Shown here: in pieces, positions 40,200 to 50,600 of the stretch
Position numbering within the stretch: the first letter of the stretch is position 1
How the letters are laid out: every line of letters begins with the position of its first letter
Assembly: GCA_963971535.1 (NCBI GenBank)
Contig: OZ020593.1
Location: 35,188,576-35,252,575 of the forward strand
DNA length: 64,000 bases
Direction: 5' to 3'
DNA from: Notolepis coatsorum
Taxonomy: Eukaryota; Chordata; Actinopteri; Aulopiformes; Paralepididae
The notes under the pieces: model-generated
Database searches by the model: none
Told to the model about the DNA's origin: nothing
The model's input: only the letters and a program-made list of their open reading frames with translations
Made by a program: the position numbers and the translations under genes

Positions 40200-41169
40200 T
40201 TAATTAACAATGATAATCTAAAAATAGTAAAACATTGTAGACATCTTTATAAACATCAGAATATTTTCAGAAAAGGTTATTACATTCATGAGTAAATATT
40301 TCATTATTACATTCCTACAGTAGGTATTTCCACTCCATTCAATTTACTTATGTTCAGTGGGCAGTTATTCCAATGATTGATGGCACGATAAACAACCGTC
40401 CTTTTTAAAGCATTTTATTTTGGACGTGGTAACATAATCTGTCCATCATCGGCTGACCTAGTAAAATAAGAATGAACCTGACTGCATCTGACAATTTGTT
40501 TGTATAAGAAAACAGGTGGAGACGAAAAGTCAGTGTTCCTGACAAATGTAACCGTGTTGAAAACCAGCCTATTCTCTACCGTTAACCATGAGAGTTGACG
40601 GTGCATACTGATAGTGTTTGTGTGAGGAATCCTGCACGCAGCCTAACGAGGGGGCGTGCCGTTTTTCACCTTCACGCACCTGTTGGGAGTTTGCGATCAG
40701 CTCGGGAGAGTACTTGTATTGCAGACTCCCCTCCACTCCTTGTCGGTCGTTCTTGTTGCTACCATCAACTGCCGCGTCTCCGGCGTGAGACGTCGTGCCA
40801 GCCTTCACCACCTGTCGCCGTTTGCCTGGAGTGGGACACCGCCTTCGCTCTCTAATACTCTACGGGAGGATTCCAGTGTTCCCACTCCAGACGTCGAGCC
40901 GGCTATTACCCAGCTCCCTCTTCATGATCCCCGTTTCCTTGGAACCCCTGTGTTCTCCTGCCGCGTCTCCGGCGTGAGACGACGTGCCACCCGTCACCAT
41001 CTGTCACCGTTTGCCTGGAGTGGGACACCGCCTTCGCTCTCTAATACTCTACGGGAGGATTCCAGTGTTCCCACTCCAGACGTCAAGCCGGCTACTTCCC
41101 AACTCCCTCTTCGTGGTCCTGGTTCCTGGGGTGAGGCTCGCCATCGCTCCCTATTACTCCCCGGGAGGA

Positions 41170-42996
41170 TGAATGAATGAATGACCTTTATTTATATAGC
41201 ACCCTTCACAGCACGAATGCACAGGGTGCTTTACACTACAGCTTAATATAAAAACACAATAAAACAATCAGAAATAAATGACAACAAACAAACAGCAGTT
41301 AAAAAACAGTGAAACCAGATAGAAAAAGTAGAATAAAAGAATTTGGATAAAATCATGAGTCACTAATTAAAACAAACCTATAGAACAGTGAGGACAAGAA
41401 AAGCCGCCTATGCATGATCAAAAGCCTGCCTGAACAAATGTGTTTTTTAGTTGTTTTTTAAAAGAGTTTTCAGAGGGGGCAGTTCGCAGGTCCAGGGGGA
41501 GAGCGTTCCAGAGCCTTGGTGCTGTCACCTCGAAGGCTCGATCACCCCTTGTTTTTAGCCTGGACCTGGGGATCACCAGGAGGTGCTGATCGGCAGATCT
41601 GAGTGAGCGGGTGTTGGTGTAGGGATGGATGAGTTCTGTGATGTAGATAGGGGCCTGACCGTGAAGTGCTCTGAAAGTGAAAGTGAGGACTTTGAAGTGA
41701 ATTCTATAGTGTACCGGGAGCCAGTGCAGGGATACCAAAATGGGAGTGATGTGACATGATTTTTTTGACCTTGTGAGTAGCCTGGCTGCAGCATTTTGGA
41801 CCATTTGTAGTTTATCTGTGGATGATTTGGTGAGACAGGTGAAAAGTGAGTTGCAGTAGTCAAGCCTAGAGGAAATAAAAGCATGCACGGATAGTTCTAG
41901 TTCAGAGTGAGATATGATGGTGCGCAGTTTTGCAATGTTTCTGAGGTGAAAGAAGCAGGTGCGTGTGAGTGTTTTGACATGTTTGTCTAGGTTCATGGCC
42001 TGGTCAAAGACAACACCCAGGTTTCTCAGGTGGGGACGTATGTTGTCTTTAAGGGACCCCAAGTGAGTGGCCACTCTAGCTGCAGTCTTTTCAGCTGCTA
42101 CGATCAGCACCTCCGTTTTATTTGCATTTAACTGGAGGAAGTTACTCCCCATCCAGCTCTCAATGCCGAGCAGGCACTCCTGGAGAAGGCTGAGTTTCTC
42201 CAAGTTGTTGGGTTTAAAAGAGCAGAGTAGTTGTATGTCGTCTGCGTAGCAGTGATATTTAATGCCGGTGAATTTATTGATGAGGAGGCCTAGGGGAAGC
42301 ATATAAATGGCAAAGAGGAGTGGTCCTAGCACCGATCCCTGTGGTACCCCACATGAGAGGGGGGTGGGGTCAGATTTAAAAGGACCCACAGCCACCGAGA
42401 ACGTTCTCTCCCTCAGATAAGAGGCAAACCAGTTTAGAGCGCTCCCAGAGATGCCCACCCACTCCCTGAGCCTGTCCAAAAGGATGTTGTGGTTGACCGT
42501 GTCAAACGCTGCGCTCAGGTCTAACAGGACCAGAACAGAGCATTCACCAGAGTCAGCAGACATCAGGAGATAATTGGATACTCTGAGAAGGGCAGATTCA
42601 GTGAAGTGGAGTTTGCGGAAGCCAGATTGGAATTTGTCACAGATGTTATTTTGTGACATGTGGGTGGTGAGCTGGTTGGCTACAACCTTTTCTAACACCT
42701 TTGATGCAAAGGGCAGCTTGGAGATGGGTCTGAAATTATTATGGATGGTGGGGTCTAGGTTGGGCTTTTTAAGGAGTGGCTGTACGACTGCCTCCTTAAA
42801 ATAGATTGGGACAGAACCAGAGGCTAGGGATGAGTTTATGATAGTGACTAGACTGGGGCCAACAGAGCAGAAAACTTCCTTAAACATGGATGTAGGAAGG
42901 ATGTCTAGGGGGCTCGAGGAGGTCTTCATGGAGGTGACTAAGATGGTGAGATCATCCAGAGAGACAGGTGAGAAATCGCTCAGGGATGCAAGGATG
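41170..42996 (-). mobile_element. L2-type LINE, 5'-truncated
   Basis: A minus-strand insertion in the solo LTR. The 3' end has GTGCTATATAAATAAAGG and then (ATTC)n at 41170-41195. It differs in sequence and tail from the full-length L2 at 47397-51757, so at least two L2 lineages are present. Confidence 0.82.
41418..42929 (-). CDS. L2-type ORF2, reverse transcriptase part
   Basis: A 503-codon unbroken frame. Order: VVQPLLKKPNLDPTIHNNFR and PISKLPFASKVLEKVVANQL at the RT start, QSGFRKLHFTESALLRVSNY, VLLDLSAAFDTVNHNILLDR (first catalytic Asp), CGVPQGSVLGPLLFAIYMLP, KYHCYADDIQLL (catalytic YADD) and LNANKTEVLIV. C-terminal to RT are FISSRLDYCNSLFTCLT, PILVSLHWLPVHYRIHFKVL and GDRAFEVTAPRLWNALPLDL. 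The endonuclease domain is missing through 5' truncation, so it cannot move itself. The ATG at 42929 is internal to the ancestral frame and probably not a real start. Confidence 0.85.
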   Translation of the reverse strand: MKTSSSPLDILPTSMFKEVFCSVGPSLVTIINSSLASGSVPIYFKEAVVQPLLKKPNLDPTIHNNFRPISKLPFASKVLEKVVANQLTTHMSQNNICDKFQSGFRKLHFTESALLRVSNYLLMSADSGECSVLVLLDLSAAFDTVNHNILLDRLREWVGISGSALNWFASYLRERTFSVAVGPFKSDPTPLSCGVPQGSVLGPLLFAIYMLPLGLLINKFTGIKYHCYADDIQLLCSFKPNNLEKLSLLQECLLGIESWMGSNFLQLNANKTEVLIVAAEKTAARVATHLGSLKDNIRPHLRNLGVVFDQAMNLDKHVKTLTRTCFFHLRNIAKLRTIISHSELELSVHAFISSRLDYCNSLFTCLTKSSTDKLQMVQNAAARLLTRSKKSCHITPILVSLHWLPVHYRIHFKVLTFTFRALHGQAPIYITELIHPYTNTRSLRSADQHLLVIPRSRLKTRGDRAFEVTAPRLWNALPLDLRTAPSENSFKKQLKNTFVQAGF

Positions 42997-43480
42997 GCGT
43001 GTTCTCATCCCGTTCCCCTCGGACCCCCTGTGTGCTGCATTGCCCGTGGGCAGCGTCTGGTCTGGAGGAGGAGGATTCATTGGCAGAGCTGAGCCGCAGA
43101 GCCCTACTCGGTTGTAGGGACGAAGAGGATCCCTGTTACTTTTTCCCAGCCTGTTCGCCCGTTAAAGCCACAGTGCGGCCTTTTTGTGTTCATGGACGTT
43201 TGATGTTTTTACCCCCTTAAAGGCTGAGTGCCGCTTTTTTTGTATTAAATAAATAATGCCCTGTTTTTGGCTAACTCTCATACCTGTCTTGTGTTGTGCT
43301 ATTGGGGTCGGTTTCAAACCATAACAGTTTGTTCTCATGGAACAATGTAAGACTAACCTTGCAACTCTGTTCTGGGCAATTTGCAATTTCTTTAGTTGAC
43401 CTTTAGATACAGAGGACCATACTGGTGCACAATAAACCAGGTGACATAAAAATTTGGATTTCGCCACCTTTGTAGTTTGT

Positions 43481-44439
43481 AGTGTTCTTATAGAATATAG
43501 TATAGTCCAAGTGATATTGTGTAGATGCATACACAAAGGGTGGATGAGAGAGGGATAAAACAAAGAAAAAGAAAGGCCCTTACAGGAGATGCTGCTAAAT
43601 CCGGCAACATTTTTCAAATGTTTTCTTGCACCAAGGTCAAGGAACCAGCAGGTTAGTCAGTGATAAAAATAAACATGTGGATGTTAGCTAGCTAACGTTA
43701 CCATGCAATGCATCATCTCCCCTGTCAAAAGCCCAATGTTAAATCTGCCAAGAAACAAATAAATAATTTAACCCTTGTGTCTGAAAACTAAAGTGTTATA
43801 CTCTTACCATATTAGGGGACTAAATTGAAAAATGCCATAAAAAAATTATATGTTGAAATAATTTCCCACTTTCTTTTCCATAAATATTTTATTCAACTTC
43901 AGATTAAAAATGAAATACTCCCACTTTTCTGAAAGGAGTTGTTAAATCTGACATTACAAAAAACAATATGTGGTGGTTATGATCGGGGCTGAAGTTGAAT
44001 AAACAATTTATGAAAGCGAAAGTAAAACAAATTCCGAGATAATTCAAAGATTACACACCTTTGCCACATATTGGCTACAAACATAATCACTGCAAAGTTA
44101 TCAAAAAAATAAGAATGATCAGACACAAGGGTTAAGTTGTTGTTCCCTTTCTAATTTCCTCAAAAACATCTAGTCTAGTTAATGTGATCAATATTATTTG
44201 ACAATTGATGTTTTTGTTGGAAATTTCAGTCAGTGAGCTCATACTTTGAGCTCATTTTATAGTTAAAATGATTGAGACAACGCAATCTTCTGTCTTCGTT
44301 GTGCATGCATGCGTGTGCTCACCACACGCGATACATGTGTCACTATTCTGGCAGTGGCTACTGTTATTATAGTATTGTTAATGAAAGGTCTGTTATTTAA
44401 TGTTTGTGTAAAGGACTATTTTAACTGTTGATGGGTAGT
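43481..44439. other. Unassigned stretch with a decayed transposon piece
   Basis: 43785-44035 resembles 16920-17090 (GGGCTGAAGTTGAATAAA, TCTGACATTACAAAAAA). Otherwise AT-rich, noncoding and without element ends. Confidence 0.4.
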
Positions 44440-44447
44440 GCATCAGT

Positions 44448-45138
44448 CAGGCCATGTGAGCGGCGCGCGGAGCGGGCGGTTTTGACGTGAGCGAGGAGTG
44501 GGTTTTAAAATGAGTCGGCGCGATGTCCGGAGCGAGAGTTCTCCTCCGCTCCAATCCACTCCAGGCCGCTCACAGTGGTTTAACACTGTATGTAATATAT
44601 ACATGCAGTACAATGCCAAAGCAACAGATGGCGATGTACAAACATGAAGGCCATTTTCAACCAATGAGAAGGGTGAACCTGTGATATCCTGTTCAGGCTT
44701 TGTCACTCACTCCTGTTAGAAAAAGTATCAACGCCATTGTTGTTGTCGTTAGCTTACATGCTAACGTTAATGGCAGCGACCATAGCATTGTGGCTCGGCT
44801 AGCCTATCATCGCTTAATAGAGCTAGTGAATGGATAAACAACGTTATTTAACATTGCAGAATGGGTACAATTACAATGCGGCTCAATACAAACAATTGTT
44901 AAGGGGCCCAGGGGGTGTAGACTGTTGTAATTTGAGCTAATTTACACCATATTCCAAAAAAAAAAATAAAAAAATCTGCCGAGCGATCTGGCGCGGGGAG
45001 CGCTCGATTCAAGGTGAGCGGGGAGCGAGCGGAGAGCGACTTGGGGGCGGGGTCAACATGAGCGATTAGCGGAGTGGACCAAGCTTTAAAGAGCGAAGAG
45101 CGGATTTCTCGGCCGCGCCGATCCGCTCACGTGGCCTG
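44448..45138. mobile_element. Non-autonomous hAT element with perfect 8-bp duplication
   Basis: GCATCAGT flanks both ends (44440-44447 and 45139-45146). The ends are CAGGCCATGTGAGCGG and the complement CCGCTCACGTGGCCTG. GAGCGG sub-repeats cluster near both ends. The interior contains an inverted copy of the tail-repeat segment (44826-44925) that is also inside 34787-37196, so that segment was captured before the family spread. Confidence 0.9.
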
Positions 45139-45146
45139 GCATCAGT

Positions 45147-46379
45147 AAAGTGAATATGGTATTGTGCTCTTGCTCTGTTTGAATAGGTGGAGAGAGAGTG
45201 GTTAACTGTATTATAATAGTAAATAAAAAAATATGTTGTGCTCTTGCTTTTTTCTTTTTGAAGGTGGAGAGAGTAGCATTGCTAGTGCCACAACAGTTTT
45301 ATTTGAGGTTCATAACAGTACATTGTACTAAGCAATTGTTGGCTCATTAGTTTGTGATTCACATGCACTAAAATTCACCAGAATGCAGGAAATTAAGTCT
45401 TTGTAACAAAAAAAAAATCCTGGTGGGGGACCCCCTGCTTAAAAAGTGGCCTGACTGGGGCTATATTTCGCGCTATATCTCCCGGTATGAATTATTTCCC
45501 CAGTCCGGCCCTGCTCCGTGGACATAATCAGCCGCTGTGGAAGTGAATGCAATTCCATCCAATATTGGCTGCACTTTTGCAGTGAAAACAAAAATCTATC
45601 AGTGTTTAATTAAGGAGAAAGATAGATGCCTCTTATATTTCACCCACACAGTGACCTCACTGATGTCAAGATGAAAGCACTTACACATGCGTCTACACAA
45701 AATGTATTCGGATGCTTCAATCCACCAAGCCACTCAGGTCTGATCTCAATCTGTTTTTATCTTGACCTCTAGAGACATGCAGACCGGATCGAGCAACGTC
45801 CCGTCACACGGACACGCTTCACTCCTCTCACCGTAGGAGTCCGCTGGCGAAATCGATGACTTCAATCAAGTGACGATAACAAGTTTCAAGTTCATGTTTC
45901 TTTATTAGTTGATAACGACTGAGGCCGTGAGGAAAACCCGCCAGGGTGCTGCCAAGACACTCTGAAAAAGTGATATTAGACCCAGCCCCTGCCAAGGATC
46001 AAACAGTGACCCACCAGTTCATCAAATACTCCAAGCAGGGCATTCATAAAACATGCTTTCCTCAGCTAGCTCCTGGCATGGGTTCAAATGTAATAATTCA
46101 TATGCTGTATATTTTATGACCCTGGCTGGTTAGGGGCTGTATTAAGGGGTTGTCAGTAGCGTGAGATATTGCAGAGCGTGGGAGTATGGCCATTAATTTC
46201 CGAGCACAGAGGATTTATTGCATGTGTAATAATGGTTTTATTATGCATTACTGACCATTACCACATCACCGCCACCATCACTAACAACAAATAGAAGGGA
46301 GCCTAACGCAGCCTCAAAAACCCTGAACAAGGGAGTGGGATCGACGATGGGACTGGATTTGCAGAACACACTTGTTATT
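45147..46379. other. Largely single-copy-looking noncoding stretch
   Basis: 45365-45415 (CACCAGAATGCAGGAAATTA) matches transposon debris at 17210. The rest has no match in the window. 46040-46290 has homeodomain-type TAAT cores (AATAATGGTTTTATTATGCA) and mixed composition, and could be conserved noncoding DNA. Confidence 0.35.
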
Positions 46380-46769
46380 GTGTTATGACATTAGGAGGAT
46401 ACGGTGAAAGGTGTTGGCATGAACTGTTTCACCTGGGATAGACCTGTGAGAGAAACTGTCTCCCCCTCCCCCACTATTCTAATACCCTTCCTTTGTGTCT
46501 CCAGCACTCCCCTTCTCTGTCTTCCTGTAACACTCCCTCCTTCCGGTCTCCCTCCCCCGCCCCTCCCTTTGAGTCACCTTTCCCTTCCGAACGTGTATAA
46601 AAGTCTACTCACGAGACCTCTCAGGGAACCTGGGTTTCCCGGCCAGTGACCCGTTGAGTCCTCTAACCTAACTCCTGATCTAAATTGTATTCGATATTCT
46701 GTTATAGCTATTAAACGTGTAACAACCATGACTATTTGACCAGCACATTCTTGCTTCCACGTCCACGAC
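46380..46769 (+). mobile_element. Possible solo LTR
   Basis: The stretch runs from TGTTATGACATTAGG to TTCCACGTCCACGACA. It has CGTGTATAAAAGTC (TATA-like, 46594-46604) and a later ATTAAACG region. Promoter-like order and TG/CA ends suggest an LTR, but I see no target duplication or second copy. Confidence 0.35.
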
Positions 46770-46784
46770 AGGCCCCATGTTCAA

Positions 46785-46965
46785 TCATGAATGAATGAAA
46801 ACTTTATTTAACAGATTGCAGAATGGGTACAATACAGTATGGCTCAATACATACAATTGTTAAGGGGATGCAGACCTGAGAAAGACGTTTGTCTTGTTTC
46901 CATCAGGGTCCCCCATTTTCAATTCATATAGACATTTATGACATACACAACATACATGACATTTA
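46785..46965 (-). repeat. LINE/SINE 3' tail repeat, copy H
   Basis: The complement has the GGGGGACCCTGATG block, AGGTCTGCATCCCCTTAACA, CCCATTCTGCAATCTGTTAA and an ATTCATTC tail. It is the same family as the Myb-gene introns. Confidence 0.8.
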
Positions 46966-46996
46966 TGGCATAGGGACATATAGGTATTTAGTACTG

Positions 46997-46998
<2 letters not shown>

Positions 46999-47036
<38 letters not shown>
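46999..47036. repeat. (TA)n microsatellite
   Basis: An uninterrupted TA dinucleotide run of about 18 units. Confidence 0.95.
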
Positions 47037-47037
<1 letters not shown>

Positions 47038-47077
47038 CAAATGTGGGGCAAATATGGGGCAATCCCCAGTAAAAGGA

Positions 47078-47218
47078 ATGGGGACACGTGTTTTAACTTT
47101 TTTGGGCGACCTCTTGATACAAGGACTAATACTACACAACATGTAAAAAAGGGAATGGGGACACGTGTTTTAACTTTTTTGGGCGACCTCTTGATACAAG
47201 GACTAATACTACACAATA
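47078..47218. repeat. Two-unit tandem repeat
   Basis: A unit of about 73 bp with AATGGGGACACGTGTTTTAA, TTTTTTGGGCGACCTCTTG and ACAAGGACTAATACTACAC occurs twice, nearly identical. Confidence 0.88.
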
Positions 47219-47353
47219 AATAAATAAAAATAAATACGTAAAAACTATATTTGCTATATTTTATGGCTGTTAAATGTTTGTCAATGTTTGTACATTTTGT
47301 AAACACTGGAGAAAGACCTATATTCAAAAAGAAAAATGTATGCGCACACCTTA

Positions 47354-47396
47354 ACACATTGAGTGCCACGCCCCTTCCGGGAAGTGGCCACTTCCA
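47354..47396. mobile_element. piggyBac-like left terminus, before the L2 insertion
   Basis: TTAA (47350-47353) and CACATTGAGTGCCACG resemble the ends of 38019 and 52775. Sequence beyond the L2 (51758-52340) has internal similarity to this superfamily. The L2 may have landed near the left end of such an element. Confidence 0.45.
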
Positions 47397-47638
47397 TAAT
47401 AATAATAATAATAATAATTCATTTAATTTATATAGCGCTTCTCAATAACCCGAAGTCGCTGACAGTAGTCGGGAGCAGGGGTACAAACAAAGAGGCGAAA
47501 GCAAAGAAACAAAACAAAACAACAAAGAAACAAAACAAAGGAACATGAGACCATGGGGGGAACGGGGGAGACAGCCTGATGGCACAAAAAAAAAAAAGAC
47601 TAGAGACATATCGATCAGGTTGGAGGGGAGGGGGGGGT

Positions 47639-50600
47639 TTAGGGGTGGGGGGGGTTGAAGGCAAGGGAGAACAGGTGGGTTTTGAGGCGAGCTTTGAAGG
47701 TGGAGAGTGTAGGGGAGTCTCTGATGGACTGGGGGAGGGAGTTCCAGAGTCGGGGTGCAGTGCGAGAGAAGGCCCGATCTCCGAAGTTTTTGAGCTTGGA
47801 TGTCGGGACAGTGAGGGAGGCAGTGGAGGAGGACCGGAGGGAACGGGTTGGGCGGTAGGGGAGAAGGAGATCAGTCAGGTAGGGGGGGGCCAGGCTGTGG
47901 AGGGCTTTGAAGGTGAGGAGTAGTGTTTTGAAGTTAATGCGGTGTTTGATCGGGAGCCAGTGGAGGGAGTGGAGGACAGGAGTGATGTGTTCGCGGGACC
48001 GGGTGTTAGTGAGGAGGCGGGCGGCTGAATTTTGGACCATTTGCAGTTTATGGAGGGAGCGGGAGGTGATACCAGTGAGGAGGGAGTTGCAGTAGTCCAG
48101 GCGGGAGGAGATGAAGGCGTGAATGAGGGATTCAGCAGCGGGGGGGGAGAGGCAGTGACGGATTTTTGCGATGTTGCGGAGGTGAAAGTAGGATGTTTTG
48201 ACGATGGAGCGGACGTGGGGGTCAAATGAGAGGGTGGGGTCAAGGAGGACACCAAGGTTGCGGACTAGGGGGGAGGGGGTGATGGTGGAGTCGTTGATGG
48301 TGAGTGTGATGGGTCCGGATCTGGTGAGGGTGGTTTTGGTGCCAATGATGAGGAGTTCAGTCTTGTCACTGTTCAGTTTGAGGAAGTTGTGGGTCATCCA
48401 AGTTTGGAGTTCGGTGATGCATGATTCAATGTGACTGAGGGGTGGGCTGTGGGGGGATTGTGTACTGATGTATATTTGGGTGTCGTCAGCGTAACAGTGG
48501 AAGTTGAGGTGGTATTTGCGGATGATGTGACCAAGGGGGAGAATGTAGCAGATGAAGAGCAGGGGGCCAAGGACTGAGCCTTGGGGGACCCCCTGTGTGA
48601 CTGGGGAGGGGGGGGAGGTGTGGCCGGAGAGGGAGATGAATTGGTGTCTGTCAGTGAGGTAGGAGGAGAACCAGTCAAGTGCTGTGCCCTCAACACCCAG
48701 TTGGTGCAGCCTTTGGAGGAGGATGGAGTGACACACTGTGTCAAAGGCTGCACTGAGATCGAGTAGGATCAGGATGTTGAGGGCACCGGAGTCAGCGGAG
48801 ATGAGGAGGTCGTTGATGACCTTTACCAGTGCAGTTTCGGTGCTGTGAGCGGGACGGAAGCCAGACTGAAGGGGTTCATATAGGGTGTTGGACTGGAGAT
48901 GGGAGTGGAGTTGGGAGGCAGCAATACGTTCCAGTGTTTTTGAGAAAAAAGGAAGATTGGATATGGGGCGGTAGTTGGAGAGGGTGGATGGGTCGAGAGT
49001 GGGTTTTTTGAGGACAGGGGTGACAGCGGCGAGTTTGTAGGGGGAGGGGACGTGGCCTAGGGATAGTGACTGGTTGAAAAGGGGGGTGAGGTGGGGGATG
49101 AGAGCAGGGAGGCAGGCTTTGGTGAGAGTAGTGGGTAGGGGGTCAAGGGAGCAGGTAGTGGTCTTGGAGGTAGTCATGAGGTCCATGATGAAGGAGGAGT
49201 CAACTGGGGCGAAGGCAGTAAAAGGGGTGGGAGGGATGGAGTCAGGTGGGGGAAAAATGTTGGTGGGGGGGGCGAGGGTGGGGGAATTGGCGATGCGGGC
49301 AGTCAGTGAGCTGTTGATTAAAGATACTTTATTATTAAAGAAGAGGAGAAACGAGTTGCAGAGGTCAGGGGAGGAGAGTGAGTTATTGTCCGGGGGTTGT
49401 AAGAGTTTCTTGACAGTGGAGAAGAGGGTCCGGGGGTTGCGGTTGCTGCTGTTGATGATGGTGGAGTAGTGGGCAGATTTGGCAGCTTGGAGTGCATCAC
49501 GGTAGGAGGAGACGTGCTGTTTGTGGAGGTCGGCGTGGATGGTGAGGCGGGTTTTTTTATAGAGGCGTTCGAGTTGACGGCCGGTCTGCTTCATGGAGCG
49601 GAGTTCCGGAGTGTACCAGGGGGAGGAGGTGGTGAATGAGACAGTGATGGTTTTCAGGGGTGCCAGTGAGTCGAGGGAGTCAGAGAGAGTAGAGTTGAGG
49701 AGGAGGGCATAGTCGTCGGGGTTAGAGGGGGCGGAGTCAGGGGGAAAGGCAGAGGATATGGATTGAGACAGTGTGAGAGGGTCAATGGATTTTATGTTAC
49801 GGAAAGAGATGGTGCGTTTGATGGAGTGGTGGGGTGGGGGAAGGGGAGCAGAGAAAAGGATGCAGTAGTGGTCAGAGAGTGGGAATGGGATGGGGTGAGG
49901 ATTGGATATGGGTAGGGAGGCAGAGCAAACAAGGTCAAGTGTGTGGCCTTTGTTGTGGGTGGGGAAGTTGATGTGCTGGGTGAGGCTAAAACAGTCAAGG
50001 AGGGAGAGGAAGTCAGGAGTGAGGTTTGAGTTTGGTTGGTCAACATGGATGTTGAGGTCACCAGTAAGTAGGAGGCGGGTGGAGAGAGTGGAGGCTATGG
50101 TCAGGAGATCAGAAAGTTCAGTTAAAAAAGAGGGATGAGGCTTTGGAGGGCGGTAGAGGAGTAGTGCAGTGATAGAGTTGGGGAGGGAGAGGGCAAGGTA
50201 TTCGAAGGATAGCATGGGAGGGAGGTTTAGGTGCAGTTCAGTGATGGATAGGGAGAGTTTGTGAAAAACGGCAAGACCCCCCCCTCGGCCAGAGAGGCGG
50301 GGCTTGGCGATGAAGCTGTAATTTGGGGGGGTAGCTTGGTTGAGGGAGTAGAAGTCCAAGGGCTGTTGCCAGGTTTCAGTGAGGAGGAGTAGGTCCAGGT
50401 TGTTGTCCAGTAGTAGTTCATAGATCAGAGGTGATTTGTTAGAGAGAGAACGGGTGTTGAGGAGAGCAAGGGAGATGGATGGGGGAGCAGGGAGGAAGGA
50501 GCGAAGGTTATCGAGGTTAGCGGTGCGGCGGGTGGGGGTGGCAGGGGGGCGAGAGGTAGTCCAGGAAGAGGGGATGTATGAGCCGTCAGGGAGGTGGAGA

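Larger units (their letters stand above)
40621..43326 (+). mobile_element. Solo LTR split by an L2 LINE
   Basis: TGTGAGGAATCC starts and CCATAACA ends the element, with GTTTG at 40616-40620 and 43327-43331 as a 5-bp duplication. Without the L2 insertion it is about 880 bp. An AATAAA-type signal (about 43245) fits the plus orientation. A 189-bp block is tandemly repeated inside (from about 40769 and 40958; GCGTCTCCGGCGTGAGACG). No second LTR or internal region is nearby, so it is a solo LTR left by recombination. Confidence 0.72.
39585..43480 (-). pseudogene. LINE polymerase C-terminal fragment and 3' UTR, split by two insertions
   Basis: On the minus strand, 43480-43335 encodes CHLVYCAPVWSSVSKGQLKK and QNRVARLVLHCSMRTN. 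The next segment, HRQLSWLTVENRLVFNTVTF then LYKQIVRCSQVHSYFTRSAD, is at 40610-40415, after the solo LTR. The 3' UTR continues through 40200 and, past a TTAA MITE, to a tail near 39585 (the complement of AGTCTTCCTGGGGTCCACAC). The RT catalytic region is absent. The two coding parts join in order once the LTR is removed, so the LTR insertion came later. Confidence 0.75.
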
